Of a stretch of 64,000 nucleotides of DNA, positions 1 to 12,104 are shown piece by piece. The stretch's first letter is position 1, and each line of letters begins with the position of its first letter. Source of the stretch: Vermamoeba vermiformis. Taxonomy: Eukaryota; Tubulinea; Echinamoebida. The notes under the pieces were generated by a model. That model worked only from the letters and a program-made list of their open reading frames with translations. It was not told where the DNA came from and ran no database searches. The position numbers and the translations under genes were made by a program. The stretch spans positions 434,001 through 498,000 of the forward strand of contig JBEWZL010000076.1 in assembly GCA_045837725.1 (NCBI GenBank), written 5' to 3'.

Positions 1-1735
1 ACGTGCGCAAGTCCCACACTTTCAACTTGCGATCAGCGCCGGCAGTGACCATTGTACTAATTAGGAAATAAGTTAGTCAAGTGCTTCATGCGCGCAATAA
101 AATGGTCGAAACAAGAGCGATCAGTGGAGGGTCAGCAGGTCATTAACATCATTCAGTCAGAAATAGAACAACGCATTTTGACACAATTTCATCATTCACT
201 GAATATCTCTATCCAAATAAGGCAAGTCAAATCGTATGACTTACTATCCAGTGGGATCGACAGCGAGTGCATTGACAGGGCCTTTGTGGCACAACATCTT
301 GACGAGTGGTGTGCCCATGTTGGGACTCCACAGCGTTACAACGCCTGAGCAGCAGATTAGACGAGGATAGCCTAATAAGGAATAACTATGACGTACCTGT
401 GTGGTGACCGAGGTGCAGAATAGCATTGCGCGGGTTCTGTCGCATCACGTGACACGCGCCCATATGCGTGCGGAAATCAGCGACGATGGCACCCGTGGAT
501 GTGTCTTGGTAGTGCAAACTGCCGCTCTTGTCCTAATTAGGAAGTGTCAGAAACTATTGCAAAGCTACCGCGAGGCATTGAATAAGTGACGTACAGTGCT
601 GGCCAACAAGAAGTGATAGGGCAAGAATTCGAGTCGCAAGGGCTCAGGGTGGTTTTTGAGTCGATGGATCTCGACACCTTGCTTGTCATATATATACACA
701 AACCGCTTCTGAGCTACGGCGAACATTGTCTCGTTATGTAACATGCTGCAGTAATGTTAGTATTAATTCATTCCGAGAAAAACAAGTCTAGATCTGACGC
801 ACCAAACATCTCGGACGGTTTCGTTCAAATGCATCTCAGTCATTAATTTGCTCTTGGTGCAGTCCATCAGTGCCACGTGACCTTTTTCGCCGCCCAACAC
901 CATGTAACGGCCTGATCGCGCGTAGTCGAATGAATAGGGACCAAATTTATCGAGTGTCAAGTCGAAGATCTGGTTGTAACGATCGAGCAGTTAGCTTCAA
1001 GCAGATAAATAGTATTTAATATTAATATTGATAATTTTTACCTTGCTAGCAGCTTGCTGATCCACCGCCTCTTTAATGTCGCGTTGTTTGAATTTGTATG
1101 TGTCTTCGATCGGGCCGTCAGCTTCCAAATAACTGCGAGACAATTTTCATTAATAAGGATTTGTATATTTGTATATTTTTGAGACTTACCCAACCTCATC
1201 GGGCAACAAGATCTCCGCTCTGGCAGCTTTATCTCTCGACTCTTTATAAACCTTTTCTGCCTCTGTCAATCTCCTCTTCAATTTTTTATCTTCAATGTCC
1301 TATTAAAATTGCGGAAATTAGAGGGTATTATCATTTTGAAAACAGATCGTGATCGTGATCTGATCAGATTTACGCTCAATTTAATACTTTTCGGACGTTA
1401 ACATAATAATAAATGTATTATAACCTGTTATGCCGATCATTAAAGTTAGCCGTTATTATAATTCATTTCAAGATCGCATCGCATAAAATTATTAAAAAAA
1501 GTTAGTAAAAAGTTGTAATTAATACCTGCATCCCGGGACCACTGCCACGCGAATATTTCTTTGATTTAGCATATATTTGTTTGTTATGCTCGATTTCTGC
1601 TTTCGTCTTTGGTCGTTTCTTTTTCTTCGTCTCGTGCGAATCCTCCAATCCTCCACCAAGTTCATCGCGCTTTCGTTTCTTATTCTCATTCTTATGGGCT
1701 ACCTCAGCCATATGGCCGTTTTGTTTAGCGGACAT
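1..1735 (-). CDS. WDR46: WDR46/UTP7, small-subunit processome WD40 protein (3' part beyond window)
   Basis: UTP7 (BING4 in animals) is a nucleolar U3 snoRNP/SSU processome component needed for 18S rRNA maturation. Seen: a Lys/Arg-rich N-terminus ([17 protein letters not shown]), a short helical stretch ([17 protein letters not shown]), then WD repeats with family-typical strings such as [33 protein letters not shown] and [19 protein letters not shown]. At the left edge the frame reads [15 protein letters not shown]. Exons, read right to left: about 1735-1528, 1299-1190, 1134-1042, about 980-770, 740-600, about 540-420, about 350-243, and 49 to the edge. I chose the ATG at 1735 (MSAKQNGHM); an in-frame ATG at 1762 would add nine residues. 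The C-terminus lies outside the window. Identity is confident; exon edges are approximate. Confidence 0.9.
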
Positions 1736-2392
1736 GATTGGTGCTTGGTTCAAGGTCAACAATTAAAATAAGATTTACTACAGAGAACAACACAGCAACT
1801 CATTGTTTACCCAATTAATTTGTTATTAATAACATTTGACGTATTCGAGGGAGCTAATCTCCTTACAGACAGCAAGGAAAGGCAAGATTTTTGTTATTGG
1901 CGATCCGTCGTCTTTTGAATTGGTTCTGTAGCTTCCATGTAATATTATTCACGTAATCAGAATAACCCTGCAATGAAGTGCGTAAATTCCCTTTTTTAAA
2001 CTCAATTTTTTAAATTGTTTACGATCCAACTGATGATTCTTTGTCCAACCAGCATGGATAATGATAAATATAGTATCTTATTCTTCGAATCATATAGCGG
2101 GAATTATCCTGGAGTTGCTTGCGCGAAAAAATCTGCGCAAAGCTTCCCTCTAAGCAGATTTACAATTGATGGTGTCGGTTGATCAAGAAGCAGCAATAAA
2201 ATATCCTACACGTGCCATATGATTAATTGATGTGTAGTGTACCTCGCCAGCACGATTTGATTTCGAGTTGTGGACCCAACGTGTCACGCGTCATATTTTG
2301 ACATGCACGCAAAACCAATGTTTTATTTGCCTTCCTGCCGCGATAGAGACCAATAGGTGGAGATATATAATGAACTGGAGGAATAATATATT
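1736..2392. other. Divergent intergenic region
   Basis: This gap of about 650 bases separates the divergent starts of WDR46 and the C1/ANK kinase. It is AT-rich and should hold both promoters and 5' leaders. I see no convincing ORF, RNA gene or repeat in it. Confidence 0.6.
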
Positions 2393-5300
2393 ATGCAAAT
2401 ATTGACCATGGAGCCTGAAAAGAAAGAACAACACGAAGGCGATAAAACGGCAGACGAAGATCCAGCACCAGCTGGCCACCGCTTTGAAAAGAAAGCTATT
2501 GCATTCCCCACTTCATGTGCTTATTGCGATCACACTATTTGGACAGGATTAAAACGCTCAGCATTCCAGTGTACAAGTATGGAACGCGAATCTCAGACGA
2601 CATAATTTATACTGCAATAATTAGCGATGCTAATTGATATTGAATTATATAATCAACGTTATAATAGAGTTCATATAAGCTTTTTGGAATTTTAGAATGA
2701 AAATCCGCGTTATTGACAAGAAGGCTAATTTTTACTTTACAATTAACTATAGAATGCTTCAACGTATGGCACAAGAAATGCCTTCAATTAGGACCACTTC
2801 ATTGGGGCCCTTGCAAGGTGCCTGATTCTACGTAAGTAAATCCACACCGCAAAATACCACAGATTTACCAACGATTTTATTTTTAACCACTTGATGACCT
2901 TTAATTATTTTCCGTCATGATTTTAACAATGTACCCGTGGCAGTATTACAATTTTTCTTTCTATTTTCCGCTTGGATCGTCAGTTCGCAGCAGGGTATTA
3001 ATGACAAATATTCTTTTCAAAGCACCCCAAGCAAATCGCGCAAGAGTAACTCGAAAAAATCAGTGGCAGTAGTGAATAATAACAATATCAACTCGCTATT
3101 TGAAGCTGTAGTTAATGACGACTTAGAACAAGGTAAGATTTTATGAAGATCCACCGAGCGATTTCTCATGCATTAAAACTGCAGTTGAAACCTTATTGCG
3201 CACTGCCACCGAAGCGCACTTCAATGTCAAAGGCAAACATGGCATGACAGTGCTGCATTACGCCGTACAAAGTCCAAACGGCAAGATCTTGATGATGTTA
3301 TTAGCGGTACGTGCAACTAAGCGATGGAATTATATAATTACGCGGTAGTTAGCAATAGTTGAATACTTTAATGAAATACTCCGTCAGAATTCTAATTTAT
3401 TGAACTTGAATTTTGAAAACAAATCGCGATCTGACGGAGCTAAACGAAAAACGACGTGGTTAAAAGGGAACAGCCTCCATCAACTGCTAATATACCGCTT
3501 TATTTATTACCTATACGCACGCTGTCAGCTTTTATTGATTTTTTGATAAATACTCCGTCTTAAGTAATTCATATTAATTGCGTTTCTATTTTTAGAGGAA
3601 AGAAGCGAATGTTACCGCGACGAATGACAACTTGGACACTCCGTTGCACTATTTCTGCCAGGTATTTGCGATTTTAGACCATGGATCCATTGAAAAATTC
3701 TAATTTCCTAATTTAGAAATACACTGCACCGAACTGTACCAAACCATTCAGATTCTTCGTAGCGCGAGGAGCAAATGTTAATGCAGCCAATGGTACGTTA
3801 ATATTGTAATTTACTTGATCACAAATTCAATCGCGGTCTAAAATTGCTTTATTTGGGAATTATTAAATTCTCGCAGTAGAATTTGAGGTAATGACGCGTA
3901 CTAATACTTATTCATCAATAGTTCACGGCGAGACCCCGCTATTTAAAGCAATATTCAATGAATCAGGTAAAATCGCTTTTGAACAAAAATTATCGAGTAC
4001 ATTAGATCTGACGATAGAAAACTAATTATATTACAATAATATGCTCCTTGAATAGTCGTATTAATATTATTATCTTTAGTACGCTTACTGATGGTTCAAA
4101 TGTTGCTGGACAATGGCGCTAATGTCAACGAAATTAATATTAATGGCGACACTGCGCTGCACTACGCAGTCAGACTAGGCAGAGAAGATCTCGTCAAGGT
4201 ACCTACGTTTCATATTTATTTATTTTAAGGATTTGTTTATGGGTACATTCCCAGCTCCAGGAGCCTTTTCAACGAAAACAAAAATTTCATTCAGATCTCG
4301 GGATCATGACACTTTTGCACTGAAATTAACATACATATGCAATATAATATATTCTCAGTGCTAATATGACTCTAGGTGCTGCTGTCGTACGGAGCAGATC
4401 CAAATGTCAAAGGTCAAAACAACCAAACAGCGAGCGACATTGCCGAGGAACAAGCAGATATGTTCTTATTGGGCTATATTAAGGGCATTAGAGGTATATA
4501 TCCGTCAATGCAATGACCTTTTCATTCATTCGAGACTGGATATTCATCCACTCAATCGATTTTCAATTAAGATTGTTTTTATAATGCTGATTTAGCATGC
4601 CTATTATTACGCACTATCGTACTGCGATACTAATGTTTTTGCACGACAGATCTGGTCGTTTGGCTGAAGGCTATTGGAATGTTGAAATATCGCCGGCTAT
4701 TTATCCTGCAAGATTTAAATAAGGCAAAAATTGTGCAGATGGACGAAAAGGTCTTAATAGAACGATTCAACGTGTTGGAACAAGACGATCGTGTCGCCCT
4801 CGTGCGAGCAGTGCGCAAGTTGAAGAATCAAAAAGAAAAACTGCAGCGCGCTGACTCGTACAAAGAGATACAAAAGCTGCGACGCGGCAGCATGAGCAGT
4901 ACGTACTCGGTGATGACGATGTTTGTGCTCGTGTCGGACTAACACTGTGCATTGTAGTGGGCAGTCGCGAGAGCAATGCGGTGCAAGTGCTGCGAGATCA
5001 AATCACGGAAAAAGATATTATTCCACACGAAGAGATCGAGTACACGCGATTTGTGGCCAAAGGAGCGAGTGCCAAGGTCTACGAAGGAATTTACAGCGGT
5101 CAATTTGTCGCCATAAAAGTACTGCGTGGACGTGTGGACGAACAAAAAGTTGAAAGTTTTAGAAAAGAATTCGCCATCATGAGGTACCATGCGTTCACTT
5201 ATCATGTTAATACCTAGTAGCCGAGACCTTTTGTCAACATTATTCAACTATGTCTCTATATACTAACCCCTATTGTAGTAAAATCAACTCAGAGTTCGTG

Positions 5301-6614
5301 GTGAAGCTCTATGGTCTGTGTCTGGAGCCCAAACTGACCCTCGTCATGGAATTCTGTTCGCGCGGCAGTCTTTACGACATTTTGAATGACGAACTGTTTC
5401 CTAGTACGTACCAATGAATCAATCATTATGAGTTAATACTGACTGCATACTAGTGGGGTGGGATCTGATGTTCAAGTTTGCAATTGACATGACTCAGGGC
5501 CTCAAATCACTACATCAACACGAGCCCAAGATCTTGCATCGTGATTGGAAGTCACTGAACTTACTTGTACGTGCGAATCTTTGTTTGACACTTTGACACT
5601 TACCTACTCCTTTAGGTCACGGAAGATTGGCGCATTAAAATCTGTGACTTTGGACTGTCGCGACCCGACACGAATAGCAACAAAGACACCCTCGCCAAGC
5701 TGCGCGGCACCATGGCGTATTGCAGTCCCGAAGTGTACAACGGCGCACTGTTCAACGAGAAGTCAGACATTTACGCTATCGGCGTTGTGCTGTGGGAACT
5801 CGTCAACAGATGTGTCAAGGGCGTGTATCAGCGACCTTATTCTGAGTACCCGTTCATCGTCTACGAGTACCAAATCGTGCTCCAAGCGGCCAAAGCAGGC
5901 CTCAGACCCACCATTCCACAGTGCCCTGAGCCCTTGGCCGAGCTACTGGCCCAGTGCTGGTCACACGAGCCGAACAACCGACCTGATGCCAGTCAACTGA
6001 TTGGCTCTTTGGAGAGTTTGAAGGCCGATTATGAACTGCACACCGAAGAGTGGAACAAGTGCCTCGTGTCCAAGTCACCGCGCTCTACAATTGAGTACTT
6101 GTCCCTCAGCGACTCATCGCCTGACACTGGTGTTTCATCGTCTTCAGCCACTGCCACGACCTCGTCCAACACCACGTCAATCACGGCCTCAATCAACGGT
6201 CATTCGACTAACACCCGAGATACGGGCAGTGCTCCAGGTAGTGCCAATCACTCGCGCCAGAACAGCATTGTTTTCAAACATCGGCGGAACAACAGCAGCT
6301 CGGTGACATTTGGTAGCACCACGACCACGACTGTGCCCAACACAACGAACAACAACATCAACAGCAGCAGTTACAGCACTGCGAATACTGAGTCTCCTCG
6401 CGAGGCGTTAAATGGACGGTCATCGATCAACAGCAATTACAGCAGCATATTGAACAACAATAGCCCGCAGTACTACGCGACACCAGTGGTCGAACAAGAT
6501 CACACGATCAACACTATCATTAATACGAGTCCTGCGCGACGAAAGAAGAGTAATTCGACGATAGGTGATTACGATGAGCGGAAATTAGACAAATTGACGC
6601 TGTCGAATTCATAA
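2393..6614 (+). CDS. C1-ankyrin-SAM-like-TKL protein kinase
   Basis: Predicted multidomain signalling kinase. Domain order: a C1 (DAG/phorbol-ester type) zinc finger at about residues 28-75 (HRFEKKAIAFPTSCAYCDH, then CFNVWHKKCLQLG); ankyrin repeats at about 140-330 (GKHGMTVLHYAVQSPNG, NGDTALHYAVRLGREDLVK); a short SAM-like helical block (VVWLKAIGMLKYRRLFILQ); a TKL-type kinase domain from about residue 440 (VAKGASAKVYEG, VAIKVLRG, HRDWKSLNLL, DFGLSR, YCSPEVYNG); and a Ser/Thr/Asn-rich tail of about 200 residues. The catalytic Lys, HRD Asp and DFG Asp are all present, so it should be active. About 13 exons with short introns. The start is the ATG at 2393; 2408 (MEPEKKEQ) is in frame and equally plausible. 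Similar layouts are known among amoebozoan TKL kinases. The substrate is unknown. Confidence 0.88.
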
Positions 6615-6813
6615 CCACAACCTTCTATTTATTTGTAACTAGCTGACTCCATTGTAAAGTAAAGTAAACTCGAATTCTAAAACACACTCAACCACTGGTC
6701 AGATCTTGTCTCGAGACCACCAACTGTTTGATTCGAATTAAATATTTTACTGAATGTCAAACGAGACTATAGATACAAGAGCAACAAAAAATGAGACATT
6801 TGACATTTGGATC

Positions 6814-7808
6814 TTATTTCCTGTACCAGCTCAAAAGATTCTGTTCGCGACCGATCTTCTTTTGGAGTTGTAACAGACCGTAGAGCAGAGCTTCAGCGGT
6901 GGGTGGGCAGCCAGGGACATAGATATCGACGGGCACGATACGATCGCAACCGCGGACAACTGAATATGAGTAGTGGTAGTAACCTAAGATTGCACCAAGT
7001 TAGTGACACGATCCAGATGCGAAATTTAGGGAACAAGAAAGGACTTTTACGTCCGGTCACGCTACTTTGACTATTGTAACATGATAATTGCCAATATAAT
7101 GCTTACCTCCTCCGTTGGCGCAACTACCCATAGAAAGCACGTAACGAGGTTCAGGCATCTGATCGTAAACTTTGCGCAAAGCGGGAGCCATCTTGTTCGT
7201 CAAAGTACCGGCAACTAATTGTAATTATTTCAGTTAATATTTGTATAGTGGCGTATTGTTTGTCAGTAACAGCCAAATCTGATAATTTATTGCGCAACAA
7301 AAAAATATTATAATTTCCATATTTAATTTATATGAACGCCAATAAATTATTAATTATTACAATAATGAGAATATTGTTAAAATAAATGCTTACCAATCAT
7401 AACGTCGGATTGACGAGGGCTAGCTCTAAATACAATACCAAATCTATCCAAATCGTATTTAGCTGCAGCGCTGTGCATCATTTCTACGGCGCAGCAAGCC
7501 AAACCGAAAGTCATAGGCCACAATGAGCCCTTTCTGGCCCAGTTAACAACTGTATCTACTTTTGAGATGACATATTCAGGGACGTTAGCGACTTGATTGC
7601 GCTTCAAAAAATCGTCCAACTTTGTTAAATCAGTCTTGAGGAATGAAGGCTTCATTACAGTGCCTGCTTCTTGGCTCACTGGGGAACCAGGTTGCACGTA
7701 CGATCTGCGTTGTTGCTTTTGAGCAAACAAAGTAGCGCTTGATTTAACGAGCGTAGGCTTGTTGATGCTGAATACTGCTCGCTTAGCGACTTTAGTGACT
7801 GATTGCAT
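6814..7808 (-). CDS. NDUFS7: NADH:ubiquinone oxidoreductase 20 kDa subunit (NDUFS7/PSST/NuoB)
   Basis: Complex I subunit that carries the terminal N2 4Fe-4S cluster next to the quinone site, in the mitochondrial matrix arm. The first exon encodes an Arg/Lys/Ser-rich presequence ([17 protein letters not shown]) and the core string [19 protein letters not shown]. The next exons give [13 protein letters not shown] and [20 protein letters not shown]. The cysteine pair plus the two later cysteines are the expected N2 ligands. Three exons: about 7808-7393, 7215-7110 and 6985-6814, ending in TAA. The targeting peptide and introns show that it is nuclear-encoded. Convergent with the kinase gene, about 200 bases apart. 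Confidence 0.95.
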
Positions 7809-8001
7809 TGTGTCCAGTTCAATTACAAAATTAAATAACTGTTTCGCGAGGGAATTTTTCTTTTTTGTTACGGAACACGTGGTGCACCTCGCGACCTGAG
7901 AAGAACAATATGATATTTGTAAGAATAATAAGGGTCAAATGTATAGTGAATAAACAAGAGTATTTACATTTGTACAAGGTAATTCAAGCCCGATCTCGAT
8001 C

Positions 8002-10170
8002 TCACTTGATGTGTCCGTTGGTGCCATTGTTCTGCGCATTAGCATCACCATCTGAATGGTTCTCTGAGTTCTCGTGGCCGTTCTCGACTTCCATCTCTTC
8101 ACGACGTCGCTTAACAGCCTTTCTCTCGCGTCCCCACACGCGGATACTGCCGTCATCCGAGCCCGAGACAAACAACTGCGGATCTGCTGGACTCCACGCC
8201 ACACAGTTCACGCAGCCAGTGTGACCACTCAACTTGGTCAGTAGTGCGCCACTCTGTCGGTGCCACAAGTAGATCAACGAGTCTAGAGTAGGGTTAGTCA
8301 CGACGCCTAGTACACATATTCACTGCTCTAAACTCACCTTCAGACCCGGACACGATGAAGTTCTCGCCGACACCACCGAAGCACGCGCGAATGACGTAAG
8401 TGGTCTGTGCGAGTCCACTCACTTTGCGAATCAATTTCTGCGTGCGCGTGTCGTAGAGGTGCACACTCTGCACTTGATTGATGCCGACAAAGGGCACCGT
8501 GGTCGATGAGAACATGACCAACAGCGCAGTGTTGTCGCGTGACAGAGCGAGGGAGGTGATGGGCTTGTTCTCTTGAATCGTGTGCTGCACCCACCGCTCG
8601 TCACTCGTGCCCTCCACATCCATCGCTTGCTCTTCGCTCACCATCGCCTTCAAGTCCCAGAACTGCACGCACTTGTTCTGCGTGGCTGTCACAAGTGTGC
8701 TGTCGTCTGCTGTCACCAACAGATCGTTGATGCGCGAAGTAGTCCATTGCCGCAACAACGTGCCACTCAGAGACTGAAAAGGAAATTAAGACGTTGATGA
8801 TGTCTGAATAAGAAATACGTACATATAAGGAAATCTTGCCGTCCAGTCCTCCAATCAGGAAGCGTTGTGTCGAGTCATTGAGCCAGGCACAGCACGTGAA
8901 GGCATCTTTGCTGCTGTTCTTGATTGACACGTGACACTCACCGCTCTGCACGGACCACACTTTGACACTCGTGTCACTGCATGTCAACAAGTGCGTGTCA
9001 CTCGGACTCCACGCCACGTAGCTGATTGGCTGGTGATGATTCAACACACGTGCTGGTTTTTCTTCGTTCAGTGAATTGATTTCCCAAATAAGGCAACGTC
9101 CATCTTTGCCAGCTGACGCGAAGTGCTTTCCTTTTTTAGAAAACTGCAAATACCACACTTCATCGCGCTGATCGAGCACGTGCAATGCATGCGAAGGCAG
9201 TTCGTGTCGGTCACAGAAATGATCTTCGAAGAGATAGAGCTGCGCACTGGCCGTGTTGTGATAGACGCACTTCTTGGTCTGCAGCTCTGCGGCCTGTTTG
9301 ATCAATTGGTGCAAGCGACGGTGCGGGATCATCATCGAGGGTGGAATGTGCGCTAAATATGGCAAGTCAGTCTTTGCGATAAATGCTTGCAATGATTGAT
9401 CACGTGACTTACTGCGCAGATCGTACAGCAGTGCAGTGCGTGCTTGAGCGACGCTGCCAGGCCAATTACAGCGCCGTGCGAGTTCTTCAGTCGATCGCGT
9501 GAGTGGCAGCAGTGCTAGGGCGTGCAGTGCGTGGTGATCGGCGGCGAGTGGCGTGAGTTCTGTGCGCAGTACGTGCAGTGCGGGGGACAGCTGACTGGCC
9601 ATTAAGTGTTCGAGGTACTTTTGACGGCGCAGCAAGAAGAGCACCGCAGGTGTCGTGGAGGAGGGCAAGGAGAGCTCTTTGACGAGTGCTTCGGCCTATT
9701 AATAATACAAGTGCTGTCAGTGACGTGCTCGATCTGCACCTCTTCGCGTAACAATTTGCAATTGTTGTACGTCTTGATATTACAGATGAATAACTGGATG
9801 ATTTGTAGTAAAAAAAATGTTTTGTTCAAATTGAATAGTAATTGATAAGCGAGTTTGCAGTGTTTTGAAGGAAATTTACCGAATCCCATTTGCCTTGCAA
9901 AATTGCTTCTTTTAATTTAGTCACAATCGGCTGCTCTAATAAAATTCCACTTTCTTCTTCTAATGTCTTGGCTGCGTTTCTAATAATCAAATAAAATGAA
10001 TATTTTGAAAATAATAATATTATTTTTCAAATTGAATGCTTGACCATCACTTACGCGTATCCTAATTGCTGCAAAGAGTCGATGACGAGACGTATATAAT
10101 CTTGTTTGGGAATATTGCCGTCAATCAGCTCTTCTTCCCCGTTAATAAAATGATTTTTGGATGCACTCAT
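8002..10170 (-). CDS. WDR26: WDR26/GID7-like LisH-CTLH-WD40 protein
   Basis: Likely subunit of the GID/CTLH E3 ubiquitin ligase. The N-terminus reads as a LisH/CTLH module: YIRLVIDSLQQLGYA, AKTLEEESGILLEQPIV, then LKEAILQGKWDSV, and further on FLLRRQKYLEHLMASQLSPA and HALALLPLTRSTEELARR. Seven or so WD repeats follow (HFASAGKDGRCLIWEI, ISYVAWSPSDTHLLTCS, SGHTGCVNCVAWSPADPQLF, FVSGSDDGSIRVWGRER). The tail is basic then acidic (KAVKRRREEMEVENGHE), ending HIK-stop at 8002. Order and spacing match WDR26. At least seven exons. The ATG at 10170 opens MSASKNHFINGEEELIDG. Head-to-head with FHIT, starts about 220 bases apart. Confidence 0.9.
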
Positions 10171-10391
10171 GTTGGTCTCGTCTGTCGACCCTAGCTTTGG
10201 TTTCTTTCTAGGTGGCTCTGCTATTTTGAATATATTATACGATTATTCAAAATTAAATATGGCGTCGCGGCTATTTGTTGCGATCCGCGTGAAATTGCAA
10301 AACAAACAGACAAATTTTTACTTCAGTCATTTTATTCGTCCTCAGATCCACCTCAGCTCACTCAACAGCATAATATATTAGTAAATACATT

Positions 10392-11131
10392 ATGGCGTCT
10401 ACATTTGTATTCGGACAGTGGCGCCCAACAGTCACCCAACTGTTTTTCAGATCTAAATTGTCACTAGGATTCGTCAATTTAAAGCCTGTAGTTCCTGGTA
10501 ATTATCAACTCAATTAAATGCGAAATACAAAGAATAGTTGCCTCTTGAATTTAATATTATTGATTTTTTTAATTCTGCAGATCTATCACCAATTTTCTAG
10601 CTGCATATGCTTCTGACATATTAAAATGCAATAATTACATTCGATAAAATTCTAAAGTGTATATTTAGGCCATGTACTCATTATCCCCAAGAGATTGTCA
10701 CTTCGCTACGCAGATCTGCGTCCCGATGAAGTTGCAGATCTGTGGCTCTCCGCTCAAACGTAAATCACATCGAACACATATATATGAATGCTAATATATA
10801 CAAATCAGCATTGGCAAGCGATTAGAGGCACATTACAAGTGCTCCTCGTTGACATTTGTGATCCAAGACGGACACGAGGCCGGTCAGACAGTCAATCACG
10901 TGCACGTGCATGTTATGCCGCGTAGAAAGGGCGATTTTGAGCGCAATGATGATATATATCGCGAGGTATGCACTGAATTAACTCGGATCTTGAACTTTGC
11001 GTTGCTGACCTTTTAACTAGATCGAAAAAGAACGACCTCCGCGCAGTGAATTAGAGATGGCTAAAGACGCAGCTGAATTAGCAGCATTATTTCCTGATTA
11101 TCAAAGCGAAGGTGTTGAAGAACCAAAATAA
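10392..11131 (+). CDS. FHIT: FHIT-type bis(5'-adenosyl)-triphosphatase (HIT family)
   Basis: Diadenosine polyphosphate hydrolase of the histidine-triad superfamily. The protein begins [10 protein letters not shown] and carries LVIIPKR-like core strands ([16 protein letters not shown]) and the catalytic triad [18 protein letters not shown], with the active His in the second position of the triad as in FHIT. Four exons that I can place exactly: 10392-10497, 10669-10759, 10809-10965 and 11021-11131, all GT-AG and all frame-consistent, giving about 150 residues, normal for FHIT. The C-terminus is [19 protein letters not shown] Gln after the triad, usual in FHIT, is not obvious and may lie in the variable loop. 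Confidence 0.93.
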
Positions 11132-11260
11132 AGACGAATTCGAACTTGAATCTGCTTGTACAATACAATTCTTGGTTTATTTACAAAACAAAAGACTCTT
11201 TGCTGCGATCTGACCTCGATATTCTCCTATTATATGTCTCTAGAGACATCTTTCATGCTC

Positions 11261-11878
11261 TTATTGACGTCTGTAAGGTCGGATGTGAAGTTCATCGATC
11301 TGCTGCGAGACTTGACTAGGCAAAATACCCTTGACTGTGACTGCATAACAACCCGGCACTGCTGCTTTGCCAATGTGTTGCCATTTAGCGACCCAACTGC
11401 CATTAGGGTTCATCATGGCGATCAGTCTAACGAAAACTTTTGTCAGATCTCTTTGCGGTGTAATTATTTGTTTAATGCACAAATAATCGCATATATTATT
11501 AATCGCTAAGAATGAAGAGGAGCTCGTTGAAGTTGTACAGAAAATTATTCAAAAGTGAAAAATACCAAAAAATTCAAAATTAATTATTCAACGGCTCTTG
11601 TAATATTATTCGCCTATGATTCCATCACGCAATATTATCTTCTATATTATAATAATTATTTGGCTCTACAACGACGCTTACCCTTCAAAATTCGGTGTGG
11701 TGCAGAGATCGACTTGATCCCCGTCGCCGTTCATATTCAAGAAGGTGCAATTGTCGCACCCAGCGTCCAAAAACTGGCCTTTGTCTTTGACCAGCCCACA
11801 CACCAGACACGCGCGCAGAGAACGAGTGCTCTTGGGCACTACGCTACCCTGGCCTTCACCACCGAGGTCATCCATCAT
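11261..11878 (-). CDS. SPT4: Transcription elongation factor SPT4
   Basis: SPT4 pairs with SPT5 as DSIF to control RNA polymerase II pausing and processivity. The zinc finger is visible as LRACLVCGLVKDKGQF followed by GCDNCTFLNMNGD (two CxxC pairs). The second exon supplies the conserved dimer-interface region MMNPNGSWVAKWQHI and VPGCYAVTVKGILPSQV. Two exons, 11878-11683 and 11426-11261, joined at a GT-AG intron that keeps frame (FEG/LIAMM). I start at MMDDLGGEG (11878); the frame is open up to an ATG at 11977, but those residues do not look like SPT4. About 120 residues, the usual size. Confidence 0.93.
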
Positions 11879-12104
11879 TGTCGTGCGTGGTAATGTGTTC
11901 AACAAATAATAGAATAATAACGGGCTGTATTTGCGCGCTCGTAGAATGTGATGAAAGAGCCCTGGTGGATCTGACACAAAAAAATAAACGACAAAAAATC
12001 ATTTTAATCACAATTTAACGTCCTAATGGTCATATAAATAGAAATTATATTGTAAATTAGTAAATATTATATTATTGTCTCGAAGCGGAGCATAATCGCA
12101 GACC

